A stretch of DNA of 34,673 nucleotides from Rubrivivax sp. (GTDB taxonomy: Bacteria; Pseudomonadota; Gammaproteobacteria; Burkholderiales; Burkholderiaceae_C): NCBI GenBank assembly GCA_027485165.1, contig JAIXRN010000091.1:1-34673 (forward strand), read 5' to 3'. The position numbers and the translations under genes were made by a program. The notes beneath the pieces were generated by a model, which saw nothing but the letters and a program-made list of their open reading frames with translations, did no database searches and was not told the origin of the DNA. Below, one piece after another: positions 1 through 6,282 of the stretch (position 1 is the first letter of the stretch; the number at the start of each line of letters is the position of its first letter).

Positions 1-658
1 CCATGTTGCCCACACGCATGTTGGCCACCATCTGCGGCGGCGGCACGGTGATGACCTTCGCCCCCGTCATCGGGTTCACGCCGGCGCTGGCCAGCCAGTA
101 ATACAGCCACATGGCGTGCGTACCGGTGGGGAAGGTCTGGGCGAAGGTGTAGTCGCGCTTTTCGCTGGCCATCAGCTTGGCCAGGCTGGGGCCGTCCACC
201 GCGCCTTTTTCCGCCAGCTTCTTGCTCAGCGTGATGGCCTGGCCGTTGTGGTTCAGCGTCATCAAGATGGCCATGTCCTTCTTCGGCCCGCTCACGCCCA
301 GGTGCACGCCGTAGACCAGGCCATACAGCACATGGGCCATGTCGAGTTCGCCGTTCACCAGCTTGTCGCGCACGCCGGCCCAGCTGGCTTCCTTCGTGGG
401 CACGATCTTCACGCCGTACTTCTTGTCGAAGCCCAGCACGCTGGCCATCACCACGCTGGCGCAGTCGGTCAGGGGGATGAAGCCGATGCGCACTTCTTCC
501 TTCTCGGGCTTGTCGCTGCCCTGGGCGTAGGCGGCGGCGCGCAAGGCCGGGTCGATGACGAGCCCGGCGGTGGCCACCGCAGCGGTTTGGATGATTCGGC
601 GGCGCGTCATGGCAGGGGCCTCGCTGGGGGTGGCTGACGGGGTGGTTGGGTCGTTCAT
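1..658 (-). CDS. nrtA: Nitrate-type ABC transporter substrate-binding protein (NrtA/CmpA family), partial
   Basis: The protein would bind nitrate (or a related anion) in the periplasm and deliver it to an NrtB/NrtC-type importer for assimilation. About 219 N-terminal codons are visible; the 3' end lies beyond the left window edge. The ATG at 658 is preceded by a GAAAGG-like ribosome site, and the nearby ATG at 663 runs into a stop after two codons. A second ATG at residue 17 opens a Tat-like signal (TRRRIIQTAAVA followed by AAAYAQG), so the protein is probably exported. After it come IGFIPLTDCASVVMA, the GELDMAHVLYG segment and NHNGQAITLS, typical of NrtA/CmpA/SsuA-like anion-binding proteins. 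The export signal argues against NasS, the cytoplasmic nitrate sensor of the same fold. It is the first gene behind the promoter and leader at 672-790. Nitrate as ligand is inferred from the leader and nasT. Confidence 0.88.
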   Translation of the reverse strand, partial: MNDPTTPSATPSEAPAMTRRRIIQTAAVATAGLVIDPALRAAAYAQGSDKPEKEEVRIGFIPLTDCASVVMASVLGFDKKYGVKIVPTKEASWAGVRDKLVNGELDMAHVLYGLVYGVHLGVSGPKKDMAILMTLNHNGQAITLSKKLAEKGAVDGPSLAKLMASEKRDYTFAQTFPTGTHAMWLYYWLASAGVNPMTGAKVITVPPPQMVANMRVGNM

Positions 659-671
659 CGCATGCCTTTCG

Positions 672-713
672 GAAAAGAAAAAAGCCCGCGGCGCGATGCA
701 CGCGCAGCGGGCT
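672..713 (-). terminator. Leader attenuator (intrinsic terminator) upstream of nrtA
   Basis: Read on the minus strand, AGCCCGC pairs with GCGGGCT (7 bp). After one mismatch, an inner GCGCG/CGCGC stem (5 bp) closes a 5-nt loop. A run of U residues follows immediately (TTTTTTCTTTTC). The U-tract ends about 15 nt before the nrtA start codon, so termination here would prevent nrtA expression. The 5' strand of this stem also forms the 3' strand of the upstream hexaloop hairpin at 709-722, so the two structures are mutually exclusive. This is seen directly; termination itself is inferred. Confidence 0.85.
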
Positions 714-758
714 TCGTTGCCCTGTTCGTTCCTGGTGCGTTGGCGCCATTGCCCTCGC
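709..758 (-). ncRNA. ANTAR-target leader RNA: two hexaloop hairpins (P1 and P2) of the nrtA transcript
   Basis: P2 (722-709) is GGGC, loop AACGAA, GCCC. P1 (758-737) has an outer GCG/CGC stem, a 2x2 AG/AA internal loop, a GGC/GCC stem and loop AATGGC. Both six-base loops carry A at position 1 and G at position 4, the signature known for RNAs bound by ANTAR-domain antiterminators. A 14-nt linker separates them. P2 shares its GCCC strand with the terminator at 672-713, so binding that stabilises P2 would disrupt the terminator. nasT, encoding an ANTAR protein, lies directly upstream. The structures are read by eye; binding by NasT is inferred. Confidence 0.8.
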
Positions 759-773
759 GGATGCCGTGTCTTA

Positions 774-790
774 TGCAAGCGGCGTGCCAA
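774..790 (-). promoter_or_regulatory. Sigma-54 (RpoN) promoter of nrtA
   Basis: Reading the minus strand from 790 to 774 gives TTGGCACG, four bases (CCGC), then TTGCA. This matches the -24/-12 consensus TGGCACG-N4-TTGC at every conserved base, with the invariant GG and GC ten bases apart. The predicted transcription start, about 12 nt past the GC, falls near 763, only a few bases before hairpin P1. That places the promoter, leader hairpins, terminator and nrtA start in a compact functional order. Activation by NtrC is the usual arrangement for nitrogen genes; I did not find a consensus NtrC site (TGCACC-N5-GGTGCA) nearby. Confidence 0.85.
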
Positions 791-852
791 TTGCCTGCCT
801 GCCGTCACCACCCTGGTAGGCGGGGTGGGCGTGGCTGCGGCGCTGGCCGTCG

Positions 853-875
853 ATCGTGGTGCGCCGCACCACGAT
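853..875. other. Perfect 10-bp palindrome downstream of nasT
   Basis: ATCGTGGTGC, GGC, then GCACCACGAT on the minus strand forms a perfect 10-bp stem with a 3-base spacer. It lies 45 bp after the nasT stop and is centred about 100 bp upstream of the predicted sigma-54 start. It could be a nasT transcript-end hairpin (no U-tract follows) or an activator site. The half-sites are in the reverse order to a standard NtrC site, so NtrC is not claimed. Confidence 0.5.
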
Positions 876-919
876 GGGTCGGCCCAGCAGCCGTGGCGCC
901 CTGGGCGGTGCCCGGGTCT

Positions 920-1525
920 TCAGCTCAGCAGGGATTCCACGTCGATCACGCGTTCTGCCGCGTCGCGCAGCTTCAGGCCTTTCTTCATGGCCAGGTCCTG
1001 CAGGAAGCGGTGTGCCTCGGGCTCGCTGAGCTTCTTGCCCGTCATCATCAGGCGTTTGGCGCGGTCGATGGTCTTGCGGTCGGCCAGTTCGCTGCGCGCA
1101 GCGTCGAGCTCACCGCGCAGGGCCTGGTCGCTGGCAAAGCGTTCCACGGCCACGTCGATCACGCCCTGCACGCGCTCGGGCTTCAGGCCCTTCACCACAT
1201 AGGCGCTGACGCCGGCACCGATGGCGCTGCGCATGGTGGGGCGGTCAGCGTCGTCGGTGAACATCACGATCGGCCGCCGTGCGTCGCGCGTGGCGACCAC
1301 GATGTGTTCCAGCACGTCGCGCACAGCGCTGTCGGTCTTCACCACCACCACGTCGGGTTTCAGGCGCGCCATGGCCTCGGGCAGGGTGGCGTCACCCGCG
1401 CGCACCCCCAGTACCAGGTGGCCGGCATCGGCCAGAGCGCCAGCGATGGCCTGGGCGTCGTCCGAGGTTTCGGCGAAGGGGTCGGTGACGATCAGCACCG
1501 ACAGGGTCGGTCCAGTGGTGGCCAT
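920..1525 (-). CDS. nasT: NasT-like nitrate-responsive antiterminator (pseudo-receiver plus ANTAR domain)
   Basis: This 201-aa protein is expected to bind leader RNA in the cytoplasm and relieve termination ahead of nitrate-assimilation genes. Residues 8-130 resemble a receiver domain, including RPIVMFTDDAD and the GVSAYVVKG segment characteristic of NasT proteins. Residues about 141-197 form the ANTAR helices (DRKTIDRAKRLMM, then AERVID). In NasT relatives the strand ending near residue 63 normally reads like V-L-I-D-T with an aspartate; here it reads VVVVKTDS, with Lys63 at the phosphoacceptor position. Phosphorylation is therefore unlikely. In known systems NasT is held inactive by the nitrate sensor NasS, but no nasS is in the window. 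The gene precedes the nrtA promoter and leader in the same orientation. The ATG at 1525 has no strong ribosome site. Confidence 0.9.
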   Translation of the reverse strand: MATTGPTLSVLIVTDPFAETSDDAQAIAGALADAGHLVLGVRAGDATLPEAMARLKPDVVVVKTDSAVRDVLEHIVVATRDARRPIVMFTDDADRPTMRSAIGAGVSAYVVKGLKPERVQGVIDVAVERFASDQALRGELDAARSELADRKTIDRAKRLMMTGKKLSEPEAHRFLQDLAMKKGLKLRDAAERVIDVESLLS

Positions 1526-1639
1526 GTGTGGAAGTCAGCAATTCGCGAGCCAGCCGGGTGCTCCCGTTGTTGCGTAGCCCGCTATCGGCCCTTGGCGGTC
1601 ATTCGCTGGGTTCCTTTTGGCTTGCCGACAGGGTCCCTG

Positions 1640-1769
1640 GGTCTGCGGCAGTCGGGTGGCCCCTTCCGCTCATGTCCCCCGCCAGCGCGTTGCTTGCCAA
1701 CGGTCTTGCAGGCCACTGCGCTGGCTCCTCCTTAACTTCGCTCCAGGGGCCACCCGTCTGCCGCAGACC
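1640..1769 (+). repeat. 130-bp intergenic hairpin repeat, copy 1
   Basis: The ends form a 25-bp inverted repeat with one mismatch (1640-1664 against 1745-1769): an outer arm GGTCTGCGGCAG/CTGCCGCAGACC and an inner arm GGGTGGCCCCT/AGGGGCCACCC. Inside are conserved blocks (CTCATGTCCCCCGCCAGCGC and CTGCGCTGGCTCCTCC) whose GCCAGCGC and GCGCTGGC make a second 8-bp stem around a variable tip. Copy 2 is the same length in opposite orientation. There is no transposase and I did not see a clear target duplication. It is best called a REP/BIME-like or MITE-like element of unknown function. Confidence 0.85.
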
Positions 1770-1863
1770 GGCAACATGGTGTCGCGCCGCCAATCGCGCG
1801 GCAACGGATCCTGCCTGGGCAATTCGCCTGCGTACCAACGTTAGCGCGCTGCCATGTTGCCGG
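1768..1863. repeat. Inverted repeat joining the two hairpin elements
   Basis: CCGGCAACATGG (1768-1779) and CCATGTTGCCGG (1852-1863) are perfect 12-bp inverted copies that overlap the inner ends of the two 130-bp elements. The whole block 1640-1991 is thus one large imperfect palindrome with a unique centre of about 72 bp (1780-1851). The centre carries no recognisable gene. Confidence 0.8.
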
Positions 1864-1991
1864 GCTGCGGGGCTTGGGTGGCCCCTGGAGCGAAGTCAAG
1901 GAGGAGCCAGCGCAGTGCCGAACAGAAATGCTGGCAAGTAATGCGCTGGCGGGGGACATGAGCGGAAGGGGCCACCCAAGCCCCGCAGCCC
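1862..1991 (-). repeat. 130-bp intergenic hairpin repeat, copy 2 (inverted)
   Basis: The ends are a perfect 25-bp inverted repeat (1862-1886 against 1967-1991): GGGCTGCGGGGCTT plus GGGTGGCCCCT, and their complement. Read in reverse it matches copy 1 block for block, including the inner GCCAGCGC/GCGCTGGC stem. The outermost 14 bp and the apical tip differ in sequence from copy 1, yet the outer bases still pair with each other. That pattern suggests selection for, or copying of, a hairpin rather than of a fixed sequence. Confidence 0.85.
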
Positions 1992-2094
1992 AGGGACGAA
2001 CGATGCCACCCGAAGGGTCCGAGCGAAGGTCCGCAACGCGCCGAGAGCGGTCTCTGGTCCTGCAGCCCGTCAGCCTATACCCACGGAACCGCGG

Positions 2095-2919
2095 TCACAC
2101 CGCTACCGGTGCCTTGATGGCCGGATGCGGGTCGTAGCCGACGATGTCGAAGTCTTCGAACGCGTAGTCGAAGATCGAATCGGGCTTGCGCAGCATGCGC
2201 AGCTGTGGGAAGGGTCGCGGTTCGCGGCCCAGTTGCAGCGCCACCTGCTCGCGGTGGTTGCGGTAGATGTGGCAGTCGCCGCCGGTCCAAACGAAGTCGC
2301 CGACGTCCAGGTCGCACTGCTGGGCCAGCATGTGCGTCAGCAGCGCGTAGCTGGCGATGTTGAATGGCACGCCCAGAAAGATGTCGGCACTGCGCTGGTA
2401 CAGCTGGCAGCTCAGCCGGCCGCGTTCGCCCGGGCTGGTGCCCGGTGCGACGTAGAACTGGAAGAAAGCGTGGCAGGGCATCAGCGCCATCTGCGACAGT
2501 TCGGCCACGTTCCAGGCGCTGACGATGATGCGCCGGCTGTCGGGGTTGGTCTTGAGCTGCTTCACGACGTCGGCGATCTGGTCGATGTGCCCGCCATCGG
2601 GGGTGGGCCAGCTGCGCCACTGCACGCCGTAAACCGGGCCCAGGCTGCCGTCGGGGCGCGCCCATTCGTTCCAGATCGTCACGCCGCGCTCCTGCAGCCA
2701 CTGCACGTTGCTGTCGCCGCGCAGGAACCACAGCAGTTCCAGCGCCACGCTCTTGAAGTGCACCTTCTTGGTGGTGATGAGCGGGAAGCCCTGGCGCAGG
2801 TCGAAGCGCATCTGGTGGCCGAACACGCTGGTGGTGCCGGTGCCGGTGCGGTCGCCTTTGGCCACGCCGTGCGTGGCGACATGGCGCATGAAGTCCTCGT
2901 AGGCGGTGGTTGCAGTCAT
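2095..2919 (-). CDS. thyA: Thymidylate synthase
   Basis: The enzyme makes dTMP from dUMP using 5,10-methylene-tetrahydrofolate, in the cytoplasm. The 274-aa length is normal for bacterial ThyA. Visible signatures are the N-terminal [19 protein letters not shown], the folate/dUMP region [13 protein letters not shown], the active-site segment [12 protein letters not shown] with nucleophile Cys149, [19 protein letters not shown], and DCHIYRNH near the C-terminus. The ATG at 2919 directly abuts the stop codon of the upstream ccdB remnant, with no spacer and no strong ribosome site, so translation may be coupled to upstream reading. Identity is certain from sequence motifs. Confidence 0.98.
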   Translation of the reverse strand: MTATTAYEDFMRHVATHGVAKGDRTGTGTTSVFGHQMRFDLRQGFPLITTKKVHFKSVALELLWFLRGDSNVQWLQERGVTIWNEWARPDGSLGPVYGVQWRSWPTPDGGHIDQIADVVKQLKTNPDSRRIIVSAWNVAELSQMALMPCHAFFQFYVAPGTSPGERGRLSCQLYQRSADIFLGVPFNIASYALLTHMLAQQCDLDVGDFVWTGGDCHIYRNHREQVALQLGREPRPFPQLRMLRKPDSIFDYAFEDFDIVGYDPHPAIKAPVAV

Positions 2920-3165
2920 CTAGAAGCTTGTGAAGAGGAAGTCCAGCGCATCTTCGATGACCAGGCGCTGGTCGCGCAGGTTGGCCACTGGCTGCTTCAG
3001 CAGCGCGCGCGGAAAGCTGGCGATGTTGGCCGTGTCGGCAAACACGCGTGTGCCGGCGATGTCGAACACCGGGCACAGGTCGGCCGCGGCCAATGCGGTG
3101 CTGCTGTGCTTGCGCAGCGGCACGATCACGCGGGTGGCCAGCGCTGACAAGTGGTCGGCCTGCAC
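2920..3165 (-). pseudogene. ccdB: CcdB-family toxin, N-terminally truncated remnant
   Basis: CcdB proteins poison DNA gyrase and are normally paired with a CcdA antitoxin encoded just upstream. The 81-aa frame from a GTG at 3165 carries the CcdB core: VQADHLSALATRVIVPL, the CPVFDI strand, and the C-terminal LRDQRLVIEDALDFLFTSF. Recognisable homology starts earlier (TPYWLDVQADH), but no ATG, GTG or TTG in that frame supplies the usual first strand (of the MxxFDVY type), so about 20 residues appear lost. Only 83 bp separate it from the upstream exporter gene and no ccdA fits there. The C-terminal residues typical of the gyrase-contacting end are kept. It is most likely a decayed orphan; use of a non-standard start cannot be excluded. 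Confidence 0.7.
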
Positions 3166-3248
3166 GTCCAGCCAATAAGGCGTGTGCCGCCGTTCGTCGG
3201 TGGTCGGATGCTGCGCATGGCATGCCCTGGGGTAACGACGCGCGAAGT

Positions 3249-5060
3249 CTATACAGGCTCCGCATGCACATGATTGATGTGCACGTCGAACTGCATCGCT
3301 GCCAGCCGCGCATACAGCCCGCCCCGCGACACCAGTTCGTCATGCGTCCCGGTGTCGACGATGCGCCCGGCTTCCAGCACCACGATGCGGTCGGCGCGCA
3401 GCACGGTGGCCAGGCGGTGGGCGATGACGATCGTGGTGCGGTCCTTCATTGCCGCTTCCAGCGCGGCCTGCACCACGCGTTCGCTTTCGGCGTCCAGCGC
3501 ACTGGTCGCTTCGTCCAGCAGCAGCAGGGGCGGGTTTTTCAGCATCGCGCGTGCGATGCTGATGCGCTGGCGCTGCCCGCCCGACAAGCGCACGCCGCGT
3601 TCGCCCAGGTACGTGTTGTAGCCCTCGGGCAGGGCGACGATGAAGTCGTGGGCGTAAGCGGCGCGTGCGGCGCGCACCACGTCTTCGTCGCTGGCGTCGG
3701 GCCGGCCGTAGCGGATGTTCTCCAGCGCGCTGGTGCTGAACACCGTGCTGTCCTGCGGCACGATGCCCACGCGCTGGCGCAGGCTGGCCAGTGCGGCTTC
3801 ACGCACCGGCACGCTGTCCACCCGCACCGTGCCTTGCTGGGCGTCGTAAAAGCGCAGCAGCAACTGGAAGACCGTGCTCTTGCCCGCGCCGCTGGGGCCC
3901 ACCAGGGCCACGGTTTCCCCTGGCTTCACGTTCAGGCTGAAGTCGATCAACGAAGGCTGTTTCGGCCGCGATGGGTAGTGGAAGCTCACGCCTTCGAAGG
4001 CCAGCGCCGAGCCCCCGGCCGTGGCCGGGAGCGCGCGGGGGGCGGGCGGGTCTTCCACTGGCGACTTCGCGGCCAGAAGTTCCATCAGCCGTTCGGTCGC
4101 GCCGGCGGCGCGCAGCAGGTCGCCGTAGACCTCGGACAGCACCGCCACGGCACCGACGAAGATGACCACCAGCACCACCGTCTGCCCCAGGTGGCCGGCG
4201 CTGATCTCGCCCGCGATCACCGCCTGCGTGCCCTGGTACAGGCCCCACAGCAGCGCGCCGAAGGTGGCGGTGATGATGAAACCCACCAGCAGGGCGCGTA
4301 CCCGCGTGCGCTTGCGGGCGGTGTCGAAGGCGGCTTCGGTCGAGTCCTTGAAGCGCGCCGCTTCACGCGCTTCCTGCACATAGCTCTGCACCACGGGAAT
4401 CTCGCCCAACACTTCGGCGGCGATGGCGCTGCTGTCGGCCACGCGGTCCTGGCTGGCGCGGCTTAACTTGCGCACGCGGCGGCCGAAGTAGAGGGTGGGC
4501 AGCACCACCAGCACCAGGATGCCCAGTACCTGCGTCATCACCAGCGGGTTGGTGACGACCAGGGCGATCAGGGCCCCGGTGCCCATCACCACGTTGCGCA
4601 GGCCCATGCTCAGCGAACTGCCCACCACGGTCTGCACCAGGGTGGTGTCGGTGGTCAGGCGGCTGATGACTTCGCCAGTCTGGGTGGTTTCGAAGAATTC
4701 AGGGCTCTGCCTGACGACGTGGGCATAGACGGCATCGCGCAGGTCGGCGGTGATGCGTTCGCCCAGCCAGCTGACCATGTAAAAGCGCGCCGCCGAAAAC
4801 ACCCCCAGCGCGGCACCCACGGCGAACAGCTGCAGGAAATGCCCGCGCAGGGCCAGCATGCGCTGGCCGGGGTCGGCAGCCACCAGGCCTTCGTCAATCA
4901 GCACCTTCAGCGCCACCGGGAAGGCCAGGGTGCTGAGCGCTGCCAGCACCAGGAACACCCCCGCCAGGGCAATGCGGCCGCGATAAGGCCGCAGGAACGG
5001 CACCAGGCCGGACAGGGAACGCGGTGTCGCGGCGGCCGGGCGCGAGGCTTCAGTAGACAT
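3249..5060 (-). CDS. ABC exporter, MsbA-like half-transporter (fused permease and ATPase)
   Basis: This 603-aa inner-membrane half-transporter should work as a homodimer, using ATP to export a lipid or hydrophobic substrate. Residues about 25-320 are a six-helix exporter domain (RIALAGVFLVLAALSTLAF, LVVTNPLVMTQVLGILVLVV and others). The ATPase follows: Walker A GPSGAGKST at about 388-396, Q-loop IVPQDSTVFS, signature LSGGQRQRISIARA, Walker B LLLLDEATSALD and the switch histidine in IVIAHRLATV. All catalytic residues are present. It resembles the MsbA-related subfamily rather than a dedicated lipid A flippase; the substrate cannot be read from sequence. It is transcribed towards ccdB/thyA and divergently from the gene at 5238. 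Confidence 0.93.
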   Translation of the reverse strand: MSTEASRPAAATPRSLSGLVPFLRPYRGRIALAGVFLVLAALSTLAFPVALKVLIDEGLVAADPGQRMLALRGHFLQLFAVGAALGVFSAARFYMVSWLGERITADLRDAVYAHVVRQSPEFFETTQTGEVISRLTTDTTLVQTVVGSSLSMGLRNVVMGTGALIALVVTNPLVMTQVLGILVLVVLPTLYFGRRVRKLSRASQDRVADSSAIAAEVLGEIPVVQSYVQEAREAARFKDSTEAAFDTARKRTRVRALLVGFIITATFGALLWGLYQGTQAVIAGEISAGHLGQTVVLVVIFVGAVAVLSEVYGDLLRAAGATERLMELLAAKSPVEDPPAPRALPATAGGSALAFEGVSFHYPSRPKQPSLIDFSLNVKPGETVALVGPSGAGKSTVFQLLLRFYDAQQGTVRVDSVPVREAALASLRQRVGIVPQDSTVFSTSALENIRYGRPDASDEDVVRAARAAYAHDFIVALPEGYNTYLGERGVRLSGGQRQRISIARAMLKNPPLLLLDEATSALDAESERVVQAALEAAMKDRTTIVIAHRLATVLRADRIVVLEAGRIVDTGTHDELVSRGGLYARLAAMQFDVHINHVHAEPV

Positions 5061-5237
5061 CCAACGAGTCTATCGGCCTGTGCCGCCCTGGCCGGCGCCC
5101 CGGGATGGACAGTGAATTTCTTCCTGCTGCCCCTTGATGCCATTGAGGTTGCCCCCTTGTTCTCCGGCCCACGAACGCGGGGTTCAGGCCTACAGTTGAC
5201 GGGCCTTGTGGTCGAATAAGGCTCTGCGAGATTGCTG

Positions 5238-6221
5238 ATGCTGCCCGAGCCTCCCCACCCCCCGTCTGCCCCCCGCGTGCGCCAGGCCCCGCCACCCGGT
5301 GCGCCTTTGGCGCGTCGCGGTTCTGATCTGGCCGCCCTTGCCCCCGGCGCTTCTGCCAGCCCGTCCACCGCGGCGCCCGCCGCGGCCTCAAAAGCCCTGC
5401 CCCGCCCGCGAACGGCGGTGCGCTGGCCATTGCCGGGGGTGGCTTTGCTGCTGGCGGCCAGCGCGGCCTTGCTGGCCGGCGCCGCAGCCTGGCTGTTGAC
5501 TGAATTGCTGGGCGTGCCGGCGGCCTGGGCCGCGGCTGCCAGTGCGGCGTTGGCGCTGCTGGCTTCGGCCATCCCCACGCTGGCTGTTGCCGTCGGCCGG
5601 GCACCAGTGGCCCTGGCCACGGCCACGGCTACGCCTGGAGATGCCGCACCGCTGCGCGACCGCGAAACCGGCGCCTTCAGGCCCGACATGTTCATGGAAC
5701 TGGCCGAACGCGAATGGGCGCGCGCACGCCGCTACGGCACGGGCGCTGGCCTGCTGGTTGTCGACCTCGACCGCAGTGCCCTGCTGCAAGAAGCCCATGG
5801 CGCCGCCGCGGCCGACGCCTTCCTGACCGCGCTGACGCGCCAGACCAGCCCGACGCTGCGCGGAGCCGACCTGATGACGCGGCTGGCGCCCACGCGGCTG
5901 GGCGTGTTCCTGGCCCATGCCGACCCCACCGGCGCGCTGGACGTAGCCGAACGCATACGCGAACGCGCCGAAGCGCTGGACCTGCCCTGGCCAGCCGCCG
6001 GCGGCGGCCAGGCTGTCAGCCTGCGTGCCAGTGTCAGCGTGGGCGTGGCGCCGCTGCGGCCGGCGCACCTGAGCCTGCAGGCCCTGCTGCACGACGCCGA
6101 TGACGCGCTGGCCGCAGCGCGACAGGCTGGCGGCAACTGCGTGCGCGCCGCGCCAGTAGACGAAAGCGGGTCGGCACTGCCCGGGTCCTGGCGCAACGAC
6201 CACCGTGCCCGGCCGCAGTGA
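5238..6221 (+). CDS. Membrane protein with degenerate GGDEF domain
   Basis: This is a 327-aa protein. Residues 1-60 are Pro/Ala-rich and disordered-looking. Two hydrophobic helices follow (GVALLLAASAALLAGAAAWLL and the next Ala/Leu-rich segment), then a GGDEF-fold domain from RDRETGAFRPDMFMELAERE to the C-terminus. The catalytic GGDEF motif is replaced by APTRL (in RLAPTRLGVFL), so cyclase activity is not expected. The c-di-GMP inhibitory-site motif RxxD is kept as RGAD at the correct distance upstream. It may therefore sense c-di-GMP or act as a scaffold; that is inference. The ATG at 5238 was chosen over a TTG six bases earlier. A possible -35 TTGACG lies at 5196-5201, without a convincing -10. 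Confidence 0.8.
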   Translation: MLPEPPHPPSAPRVRQAPPPGAPLARRGSDLAALAPGASASPSTAAPAAASKALPRPRTAVRWPLPGVALLLAASAALLAGAAAWLLTELLGVPAAWAAAASAALALLASAIPTLAVAVGRAPVALATATATPGDAAPLRDRETGAFRPDMFMELAEREWARARRYGTGAGLLVVDLDRSALLQEAHGAAAADAFLTALTRQTSPTLRGADLMTRLAPTRLGVFLAHADPTGALDVAERIRERAEALDLPWPAAGGGQAVSLRASVSVGVAPLRPAHLSLQALLHDADDALAAARQAGGNCVRAAPVDESGSALPGSWRNDHRARPQ

Positions 6222-6247
6222 GCGCCAGGCCCTGAGAGCCTGGCGCT
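6221..6247. terminator. Hairpin between convergent genes
   Basis: AGCGCCAGGC, loop CCTGAGA, GCCTGGCGCT forms a perfect 10-bp stem. It begins on the last base of the GGDEF-like gene's stop codon and sits between that gene and the converging lipocalin gene, so it could end both transcripts. No U-tract follows on either strand, so termination efficiency is uncertain. Confidence 0.55.
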
Positions 6248-6282
6248 GATCCCCGAGCGCTGATCCCCAAGCCCCGAGACGG

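Larger units (their letters stand above)
1526..2094. other. Gene-free region between thyA and nasT
   Basis: No convincing gene lies in these 569 bp. Open frames here read through the hairpin repeats and are mirrored in both repeat copies, as expected of non-coding repeats. The region holds two inverted 130-bp elements (1640-1769 and 1862-1991) and a 12-bp inverted repeat joining them. About 110 bp nearest nasT (1526-1639) may contain its promoter, but I see no clear -35/-10 pair. Confidence 0.7.

Noticed and set aside
808..828. CCACCC/GGGTGG inverted repeat considered as an NtrC site
   Set aside because: The spacing between CACC and GGTG is 11 bases, not about 5, and flanking TG/CA bases are absent.
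1599..1959. Short minus-strand open frames sharing GGPWSEVKEEPAQ-like peptides
   Set aside because: They are translations of the two inverted hairpin repeats; the shared peptide follows from the DNA repeat, and start and stop positions lie in unrelated sequence.
2125..3147. Long plus-strand open frame opposite thyA and the ccdB remnant
   Set aside because: Antisense shadow of certain genes in GC-rich DNA; composition is His/Val/Ala-rich with no family motif.
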